A stretch of DNA of 64,000 nt from Labilibaculum sp. K2S. GTDB lineage: Bacteria > Bacteroidota > Bacteroidia > Bacteroidales > Marinifilaceae. Where the stretch lies: the NCBI RefSeq assembly GCF_030372765.1, contig NZ_JAUCMW010000002.1:363864-427863 (forward strand), given 5' to 3'. Shown one piece after another: positions 55,421 through 61,475 of the stretch. Position 1 is the first letter of the stretch. Each line of letters begins with the position of its first letter. The translations under genes were made by a program, and so were the position numbers. The notes below the pieces were generated by a model that ran no database searches, was not told the origin of the DNA, and saw only the letters and a program-made list of their open reading frames with translations.

Positions 55421-55605
55421 GCAGCAGGAAGGTCTTTTTACCAACAGGAAACCTAAACTGAGCAACAGGAGCACTATCTCTCCAACAGGAGACCTAAACT
55501 TAGCAACAGGAGCAACATTTGAACAACAGGAGACTCAAATCGAGCTACAGGAGTATAAAAGTATCCATCTGGAATATCAATTTGCCCGACAGGCATAAGA
55601 AATTC
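55421..55605. repeat. 41-bp tandem array of 20/21-bp half-units with core CAACAGGAG
   Basis: The pentamer CAGGA (or a one-base variant) recurs at 55425, 55445, 55466, 55486, 55507, 55527, 55548, 55569 and 55590, that is at spacings 20, 21, 20, 21, 20, 21, 21, 21. Pairs of half-units form 41-bp units starting at 55441, 55482 and 55523, with flanks such as ACCTAAACT shared between units. Because 41 is not a multiple of 3 the array shifts frame each unit and is not coding. Function unknown; regularly phased protein-binding sites are one possibility. Confidence 0.75.
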
Positions 55606-55761
55606 TCATTTTTACCTACCAATAATACCAAAGTCGGTTGTAATACTCCGAATATCACTTTCCTTTTTGCGCTAAAAATAATGCCTTGTAAAATAACCAA
55701 CTTGTTTCTTTTGTTTAGGGATTATTGTTTTGTAGATTCATGGGCGGAAAAAAAACGCTGT

Positions 55762-55827
55762 CGCACGATTGTATCGTGTGATAAAAAGTTAAGCAGATAA
55801 GCTTAAAAGGAACGCGATGCAATCGCA
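55762..55827. repeat. Two small hairpins in the gene-free accessory stretch
   Basis: CGCACGAT / ATCGTGTG (within 55763-55780) and GCGAT / ATCGC (55814-55826). The first resembles the CACGAT-core terminators nearby. No T run follows either one. They lie within an 820-bp stretch (55314-56133) that has no convincing gene. Confidence 0.45.
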
Positions 55828-55915
55828 CCAGTTTGGGGTCCAAAAAGTTCGATTTTATTGTCATTCTGAGCATTCTAAGATAAAACCAAACATTTAAGCA
55901 CTTAATTTCACAAAA

Positions 55916-55956
55916 GGCTCTACCAGTAACAAAATGGTATCTACTTCGCCCAATGT
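55916..55956 (-). pseudogene. Duplicated fragment of the trans-sulfuration enzyme gene
   Basis: 41 nt match 36/41 with 58220-58260, inside the trans-sulfuration enzyme gene (encoding GEVDTILLPVEP). In the fragment the minus-strand frame reads GEVDTILLLVEP before diverging. Too short to function; it is a relic of a duplication or of an older gene copy. The minus-strand frame around it (55894-56112) has no other recognisable content. Confidence 0.6.
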
Positions 55957-56133
55957 GGCTTTCATTGTAATAAACACCCTATAAATAAAACAATTAAAAG
56001 ACATAAAAGGACTATTACATTTTTCTTTAATTTTAATAGCTCTAACATTTCTTGTTTCTTGTGAGCGGGAACAAATGCAACAAAATACATAGAAAAATAA
56101 AACGTGCCACACACAAGCAAAAAACCATCCAAA

Positions 56134-56856
56134 ATGGAAGAAAAACCTAGACTGTCAAGATTAACTGCTATATTAACTCAACTACAATCAAAACAGATTT
56201 TAACGGCCCGCGAAATTGCTAAAAAGCATAATGTCAGCATCCGCACTGTATATCGGGATATTAGAACACTTGAAAATTCTGGAATCCCAATAATTACAGA
56301 AGAAGGAAAAGGCTATTCCCTAATGCAAGGATTCAATCTTCCCCCAGTAATGTTTACAGAAAAAGAAGCAAATGCCTTAATAACAGCTGAACAACTAATA
56401 GTAAGAAACAAAGACAAATCTTTTACCGAGGAATATCAAAATGCTGTTTCTAAAATAAAATCGATTTTACGACACTCTCAGAAAGAAAAGATTGAGTTTT
56501 TATCTGAAAGAATATTTTTCAGGAATAATCCGGAAAGTCAGAAAACAAGTGATTATTTAATGACCATTCAATCAGCAATTACAAATTCTAATCTTATAAA
56601 AATTGAATATAAATCTTTGCAAGGAGAATTTACAAAACGAACAATTGAACCATTTGCAATATACAGCACCCAAGAAAACTGGCTGTTAATTGCTATCTGT
56701 CAGTTAAGAAATGATTTTAGAGTTTTTCGACTTGACCATATTGAGAAATTAATTGTTCAAAAAGAGCATTTTGAACCTCAAAAAATGACACTTCAAGAAT
56801 ATTTTGAAATTTGCAGGGAAAAATACATGACACCCCCTGACACACCTTTGTCATAG
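56134..56856 (+). CDS. YafY-family transcriptional regulator (HTH-WYL)
   Basis: About 240 residues. An N-terminal HTH_11 winged helix (about residues 1-60, LTAREIAKKHNVSIRTVYRDIRTLENSGIPI) is followed by a WYL domain (about 135-225), where the WYL motif reads NWLLIAICQLRNDFRVFRLDHIEKL. WYL domains sense ligands, often nucleic acids or nucleotides. An upstream GTG at 56104 is open, but the ATG at 56134 (MEEKPRLSRL) starts just before the HTH. Immediately upstream of GyrI-like and DUF1801 genes, a set often seen together. A possible operator lies in its last codons (56838-56853). Confidence 0.88.
   Translation: MEEKPRLSRLTAILTQLQSKQILTAREIAKKHNVSIRTVYRDIRTLENSGIPIITEEGKGYSLMQGFNLPPVMFTEKEANALITAEQLIVRNKDKSFTEEYQNAVSKIKSILRHSQKEKIEFLSERIFFRNNPESQKTSDYLMTIQSAITNSNLIKIEYKSLQGEFTKRTIEPFAIYSTQENWLLIAICQLRNDFRVFRLDHIEKLIVQKEHFEPQKMTLQEYFEICREKYMTPPDTPLS
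56838..56853. promoter_or_regulatory. Candidate operator TGACA-N6-TGTCA
   Basis: A perfect inverted repeat TGACA (56838-56842) and TGTCA (56849-56853) spanning the last codons of the regulator gene, 11 bp before TACTTTTG (56865-56872), which matches the -7 consensus. The location suits binding by the regulator to control the GyrI-like and DUF1801 genes. This is inference. Confidence 0.45.
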
Positions 56857-56898
56857 CCTGCATTTACTTTTGTAACATTACAAATCATAAAAAATAAG

Positions 56899-57001
56899 AA
56901 TATGAAACGTCCATGCCTAAGCAATTTTGACACACAGGGAGATGATTATCTCAGCACGGTAAGTTCCATATGACAAGTCAAAAACAAATTATAATCATAT
57001 G
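56899..57001 (+). ncRNA. Repeated structured leader element, copy 2
   Basis: Second copy of the element at 50515-50617, ending at the ATG of the GyrI-like gene. P1 ATATGAAAC 56900-56908 with GTTCCATAT 56963-56971; P2 GCC 56915-56917 with GGT 56958-56960 plus GC/GC inside an internal loop; P3 TTTTG 56925-56929 with CAGGG 56935-56939 (loop ACACA); P4 AGAT 56940-56943 with ATCT 56948-56951 (loop GATT). Relative to copy 1 the first P4 pair changes from G-C to A-U, and P3 changes keep pairing through G-U. An upstream -7-like TACTTTTG lies at 56865-56872. Confidence 0.6.
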
Positions 57002-57457
57002 AAAAAGGTAAGTGTTAATGCATTTAAAGTAATCGGTATTTCAGTAAGAACTACAAACGAAAACGAACAAGCGGCAACAGACATTGGAGGGTTGTGGAAC
57101 AAGTTTATGACGGAAGGAATTCTTGAGAAAATACCGAACAAAATTGACAATACAATTTATTCAATCTATACAGAATATGAAAGCGACCATACAAGGCCAT
57201 ACACAACAGTTTTGGGTTGCAAAGTTGAAAATCTAAATGAAATACCCAACGGAATGGTTGGTAAATCATTTGAAGGTGGAAAATATATTAAAATATCAGC
57301 CAAAGGAGATTTAACAAAAGGATTAATTGTAAATGAATGGACAAAAATATGGGGAATGGATTTAGATCGGGTTTATACAGCAGATTTTGAAGTGTTTGGA
57401 GAAAAATTACAAAACCCAAATGACGCAACAATAGACTTTTTAATTGCTGTAAAATAA
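56999..57457 (+). CDS. GyrI-like / AraC effector-binding domain protein
   Basis: A 152-residue stand-alone small-molecule-binding domain (SHS2/GyrI-like): KVSVNAFKVIGISVRTTNENEQAATDIGGLWNKFM at the start and NEWTKIWGMDLDRVYTADFEVFGEKL towards the end match the AraC_E_bind pattern. It carries no DNA-binding part and may bind a drug-like or cationic ligand, or act as a co-sensor. It is preceded by the structured leader and followed 14 bp later by the DUF1801 gene. Confidence 0.85.
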   Translation: MKKVSVNAFKVIGISVRTTNENEQAATDIGGLWNKFMTEGILEKIPNKIDNTIYSIYTEYESDHTRPYTTVLGCKVENLNEIPNGMVGKSFEGGKYIKISAKGDLTKGLIVNEWTKIWGMDLDRVYTADFEVFGEKLQNPNDATIDFLIAVK

Positions 57458-57471
57458 CATCTGAAAAAAAT

Positions 57472-57840
57472 ATGATTCGAGAAACTGATAATTATTATTT
57501 AAACAAGGAAGAACCGAACAAAAGTTGCTTACTTGCTTTGAGAAAGATTATTCTTACACAAGATGATAACATTACAGAGACAACGAAATGGGGAATGCCT
57601 TGCTTTTGCTACAAGAAAAAAATGTTCTGTTACCTTTGGACTGACAAGAAAACAGATGAGCCTTATATTCTTATGGTTGAAGGAAAACACTTGACCCATC
57701 CGGAATTAGAAGAAGGAAGTCGTTCCCGAATGAAAATTTTTAGAGTAAACCCGAATGAAGACCTGCCTGTTAATTTTATTGAATTATTATTAAATGACGC
57801 TTTAGATTTATATAGAAATGGAACTATAAAAACTAAATAA
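57472..57840 (+). CDS. DUF1801 domain protein
   Basis: A 122-residue protein of the DUF1801/YdhG-like family (LRKIILTQDDNITETTKWGMPCFCYKKKMFCYLW is the hallmark). No enzymatic role is established. It frequently neighbours GyrI-like proteins and YafY regulators. 14 bp after the GyrI-like gene and surely co-transcribed with it. Confidence 0.85.
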   Translation: MIRETDNYYLNKEEPNKSCLLALRKIILTQDDNITETTKWGMPCFCYKKKMFCYLWTDKKTDEPYILMVEGKHLTHPELEEGSRSRMKIFRVNPNEDLPVNFIELLLNDALDLYRNGTIKTK

Positions 57841-57854
57841 TACCAATTAGGAGC

Positions 57855-57887
57855 TAAATAGTAAAAACTGTAAATCCTTACTATTTA
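57855..57887. terminator. Inverted repeat after the DUF1801 gene
   Basis: Perfect 10-bp arms TAAATAGTAA (57855-57864) and TTACTATTTA (57878-57887) with a 13-nt loop. AT-rich and without a T run, so a weak terminator or a small dispersed repeat. The following sequence up to 58082 shows no other feature. Confidence 0.4.
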
Positions 57888-58082
57888 ATACCAAATTAAC
57901 ATCAAAACTGATTTTATAAAATGTTTCTTTCAACTATATCTTCGTTAAAAAAGATGCAACGTAACCCGGATATGTTTTACTTTTTTGCCTTGATCTAACT
58001 AAAAATAATTCCATTTTATTTAAAGATACTTTTGAAATTAAATTGGCATATCATAAACCATTAAAGAGATATCTAAAATAAA

Positions 58083-58104
58083 GGGGCACGACCTATCGTG
58101 CCCC
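58083..58104 (-). terminator. Terminator of the trans-sulfuration enzyme gene
   Basis: GGGGCACGA / TCGTGCCCC (58083-58091 with 58096-58104), loop CCTA; on the minus strand a T-rich tail follows. It shares the core CACGATAGGTCGTG with the hairpin at 55337-55360. Confidence 0.8.
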
Positions 58105-58110
58105 CACAGG

Positions 58111-59283
58111 TTACATATTTTCCAAAGCCTCACCAATCAAGCCTTTCAATTTTTCGATATTCTCGATTCCTACCGATAATCGAATAACTCCCGGTAAGGG
58201 ATATTTTGCACCCCAAACCGGCTCAACAGGTAGTAAAATGGTATCTACTTCGCCCAATGTCGGAACCAATGGAATTGTATCTTCCAAAGCCGCAATAAAG
58301 CGATTGCATTTTTCTCTTTTGTCCTCATCAGAATTTCCTTTGATATCGAAGGTGATCATCCCACCAAAACCATTATCGCCAAACAAAGCCACAGCCTCTT
58401 TTCGGGTAGGATGAGATTCCAGTCCGGGATACAACACCTCCTCTATTTTAGAATTATTTTCCAGGTATTTGGCCAATTCCATTGCATTCTTACAATGCTT
58501 ATCGAATCGCAACTCGAAACTTTTCAGCTGTGTTCCCAATCGGTAAGCATCATCAGGACTTAAGAAATGACCTGCCCATTTTCGGTATTCAATGGCTTCT
58601 TTCATCAGTTCCTCATCATTCCCGCAAATAACACCGGCAGTAATGTTTCCATGTCCGCTCAGGTATTTTGTAGCTGAATGAATCACCAGATCAGCTCCAT
58701 CCAAAAGTGGTTTCCACAAGTAAGGTGTTCCAAAAGTATTGTCTACAATTATTTTAGCTCTGTATTGCTTGGCCAATTCCATGATGCGCTTTACATCGGC
58801 AACAATCAACATGGGATTCGAAACGGCTTCGAAATACAAAAACTCAGGTTGAATTTCTGCCAGCATGCGCTCCAATTCCTCAAAATCATACAAACCCTCA
58901 TTCGCATAAAAACGGTGCACATCCAAATTACGACGCTTGATCAACACCGTATCAATAAATGAATTCGTTCCTCCGTAAATCTCATGAAAGAACAACCAAG
59001 GACGGGTTGCTGCTCCTTTCTGAAAAACAGAAACAGCAACATCAATGGCCGCCATTCCGGTTTCCACCAACAAAGCCCAATTGCATTCTTCCAATTCCAT
59101 AATCTGCTTCTCGGCCGCTACAACAGTCGGGTTACGATATCTGGAATAGATATAATCTTCAGGTTCGTGAGCATGATTCAATTCGGCAGCAAAAGCTTCT
59201 TTGGTTCGCTTCGAATTTTGCAGATTAAAGCCAGCTTCGCGGTAAAGCGGCGTATGTGATGCGTTGATTTCTTTTTTCTTCAT
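58111..59283 (-). CDS. Cys/Met-metabolism PLP-dependent trans-sulfuration enzyme
   Basis: A 390-residue PLP enzyme of the cystathionine gamma-synthase / methionine gamma-lyase class. The PLP-lysine motif is DLVIHSATKYLSGHGNITAGVI (Lys near residue 206), preceded by the cofactor-binding ALLVETGMAAIDVAVSVF and IIVDNTFGTPYLWKPLLDGAD. The specificity (synthase, beta-lyase or gamma-lyase) cannot be assigned by eye. Monocistronic. A 41-nt relic of its coding sequence lies at 55916-55956. Confidence 0.88.
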   Translation of the reverse strand: MKKKEINASHTPLYREAGFNLQNSKRTKEAFAAELNHAHEPEDYIYSRYRNPTVVAAEKQIMELEECNWALLVETGMAAIDVAVSVFQKGAATRPWLFFHEIYGGTNSFIDTVLIKRRNLDVHRFYANEGLYDFEELERMLAEIQPEFLYFEAVSNPMLIVADVKRIMELAKQYRAKIIVDNTFGTPYLWKPLLDGADLVIHSATKYLSGHGNITAGVICGNDEELMKEAIEYRKWAGHFLSPDDAYRLGTQLKSFELRFDKHCKNAMELAKYLENNSKIEEVLYPGLESHPTRKEAVALFGDNGFGGMITFDIKGNSDEDKREKCNRFIAALEDTIPLVPTLGEVDTILLPVEPVWGAKYPLPGVIRLSVGIENIEKLKGLIGEALENM

Positions 59284-59671
59284 TGTATTGTGGTTTGACG
59301 TATATTAATTTCTAACTACCCCTAAATCCCCTGAAGGGGACTTTTCCAATATGCAAAACAAATTAAGCAATAATTCTTTTAAAGCCCCTTTAGGGGTTTG
59401 GGGTATTGAAACTTTAAAACACCCCTCTGGCTATCGCCATCTCCCCTCAAGAAGGGAGAATTCAACTTGTGACTTTTTCATTTAAGAGTCTTTCCCTTCT
59501 AGGGAAAGTGCCGACAGGCGAAAGGGTGTTATTCTTCTAATTGACTCTGACAGGTCTAAAGACGCTGTCAGGTCTCGTAATTTCTAATTTAGAATTCGTA
59601 ATTCTCTTATAGCTTCACCCCTATGTCCTTCGGACATCTCCCCTTAAAGGGAGAACACTCAACAATTGCAA
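59284..59671. repeat. Gene-free stretch of CCCCT/AGGGG palindromic repeats
   Basis: A 388-bp stretch. It contains a long imperfect inverted repeat, CTACCCCTAAATCCCCTGAAGGGG at about 59316-59340 against AAAGCCCCTTTAGGGGTTTGGGG at 59380-59402, plus CTCCCCTCAAGAAGGGAG (59451-59468), CCTTCTAGGGAAAG (about 59490), a CTGACAGGTC/CTGTCAGGTC direct repeat (about 59549-59575) and ATGTCCTTCGGACAT (59622-59636). Such CCCCTAAA/AGGGG repeats are common between genes in Bacteroidota. No ORF is called here. Confidence 0.65.
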
Positions 59672-61015
59672 TTATACAGTTCCTTTCTTCTTTAGTAAGT
59701 CATTCAACTCACCCATTGGTGTTACAATATCTGATTCGTAATAAAACTCAGATCTGTCAATTATTTCTCCTGCAAGAATGATAATCAAAGAAATTGGTAA
59801 AACCATTACCATGTCAAGATCCAATAAAATATAGGCCAGCAATAAACAAAGAATTCTCACGAGTGAAAGAACAGGAAAATACCTGATTCCTTTTTTCTTT
59901 ACTATTGCTTTTCGCCAAATATACAAACTCCCTTTTGTCAAAATTATTAATTCGAGCAAGATAGGTATTGCTGCAATCCAGGCAAAAAGTAAAATTGCGG
60001 TTAAACTCACCATAGCTGAATGCAATACCAATCCATCCTTTCTTTTGAGGAATTTGTAGACCCTATCTACCGATATCAGACTGAATATGCCAAAAGCTAT
60101 GGCCACATAACCAATGATCTGATTTTCGGTGATGATTTGCAGGCCTGTTAATCCAAGAAATGCTGAAAAGGAGACAATTTCACGACTCAGCCACGAACCT
60201 TTCACATTCAAAATGAATCGCCACATGCGTAATTTCTTACCTATGTGCAGGGATGTTAGTGCTATTGCAACTACGGAGACAATCGCAAAAGGAATCAATG
60301 GCATTCCAACTTTTCCAAACAAATGAGCCGCCTGCCAACTCACCAATCCGGCAACAGCCAAAGTAAAAAGTACCAAGGTCCATTCTTTATCAAGAGAAAC
60401 TTTCGATTCCTCTTTTGGCAGATAACTTTCCAACTTCTCGCTGCTAATTTCCACCGCATCTAAATTTTCGATGGCTGGTGTTGTATGCTCTTCGAGCAAG
60501 GGAATTAGCTGAATGGATGGTTTGATCCCAATATTGATAAAACCTGGAGTGATATGATCTTCTTCAGTTATTTCTTTCTGTCCGAATTCCAAGGCCCCAA
60601 CCGGACAAGCCTCAACACAAGCCGGACGTTTCCCCTCAGAGATTCTATCGACACAAAAATTGCACTTCTCAACAATTTTAGTGCTTTTATTAAATTTTGG
60701 TGCATCATACGGACAAGCCCAAGTGCAATATTTACAGCCAATACAAGCTTCGGCATGATGAATGATGGCTCCGGTTTCTTGATCGCGAGTATAAGCCAGC
60801 GCGGGACAATTTTTCATGCAGGGGGCATCTTCGCAATGATTACAAGCCAATGAAAAATGAAAGACCGGCAAGCTGGGATGCTTTAAATTGTTGTGGCAGT
60901 TTACCTCGCGCCAATTCACCTGTAAACCGGTGCCGTTTTCAATGCTGCAACCGGCAACACAAGCCATACAGCCAACACATTTATTCGTGTTAAATATGAA
61001 TGCATTTTTATTCAC
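59672..61015 (-). CDS. Fused iron-sulfur (DmsB-like) and membrane-anchor (DmsC-like) subunit
   Basis: A 447-residue fusion. Residues 1-145 are a four-cluster ferredoxin-type electron carrier: Cys13/16/19/23, Cys58/61/66/70, Cys91/94/97/101 and Cys118/121/133/137 make four [4Fe-4S] sites as in DmsB. A linker (about 145-205) leads to about eight hydrophobic helices (about 208-430) resembling DmsC, the quinol-oxidising anchor. The order of the parts means electrons could pass from quinol directly to the molybdo subunit. There is no export signal. 460 bp after the molybdopterin subunit on the same strand. Confidence 0.85.
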   Translation of the reverse strand: MNKNAFIFNTNKCVGCMACVAGCSIENGTGLQVNWREVNCHNNLKHPSLPVFHFSLACNHCEDAPCMKNCPALAYTRDQETGAIIHHAEACIGCKYCTWACPYDAPKFNKSTKIVEKCNFCVDRISEGKRPACVEACPVGALEFGQKEITEEDHITPGFINIGIKPSIQLIPLLEEHTTPAIENLDAVEISSEKLESYLPKEESKVSLDKEWTLVLFTLAVAGLVSWQAAHLFGKVGMPLIPFAIVSVVAIALTSLHIGKKLRMWRFILNVKGSWLSREIVSFSAFLGLTGLQIITENQIIGYVAIAFGIFSLISVDRVYKFLKRKDGLVLHSAMVSLTAILLFAWIAAIPILLELIILTKGSLYIWRKAIVKKKGIRYFPVLSLVRILCLLLAYILLDLDMVMVLPISLIIILAGEIIDRSEFYYESDIVTPMGELNDLLKKKGTV

Positions 61016-61475
61016 GTTCCTTTAAAATTAGTTCTTAAAGTTGACTTACATTTCAAACCAACATTGTCCTATTTATTTTTTGTATTGGGCTATCCGCCCA
61101 AGCCCGACTTCATTTTTTGGCTTGATCCAAAAAACGAAGCTACCGAACGAAGAGAGATCATGAGTTCCAGAAATTTCATTTACGAATAAAAAAAATCAAG
61201 GCTACATTTTAAAAAGCTTTCTTATTTACCTCAAGCTTAAGTGCGGCCGGGTGATCTTCGAACAAGTTCTCAGCTTCCCGGTCTTACTAAATCTTAGAGA
61301 TAAAACAAAAACTCTTTAAAATAGATGCCAATCAGCACGTAATTTAAATAATCCCCTTTAAAGAAATCATGCACATAATACCATCTAAATGAATAAAGTA
61401 AAAGCTATTCTCTAAAACGTTTAGGGCGCAATTGATTTCAAACTTATAATTTGTTCTATTATTAATTCATAATTA
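61016..61475 (-). other. Intercistronic region with hairpins and a coding-like relic
   Basis: 460 bp between the two oxidoreductase genes. On the minus strand a 24-codon stretch between stops (about 61216-61284) reads REAENLFEDHPAALKL..., much more protein-like than its surroundings, but has no start codon; it may be the end of a lost gene. An inverted repeat CTTCATTTTTTGG/CCAAAAAACGAAG lies at 61108-61139 and CCGGG/CCCGG at 61247-61251 and 61277-61281. No promoter was identified. Confidence 0.4.

Noticed and set aside
55421..55605. CRISPR-like array
   Set aside because: Repeats are 9-10 bp with 10-11 bp between them, far below CRISPR repeat and spacer sizes, and no cas genes are present.
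55519..55800. 93-codon plus-strand ORF
   Set aside because: Begins inside the 41-bp tandem array and continues through hairpins; no protein-like pattern.
55894..56112. 72-codon minus-strand ORF containing LGEVDTILLLVEP
   Set aside because: Only the 41-nt relic is similar to a real gene; the rest is unrelated, and the frame overlaps the upstream region of the WYL regulator.
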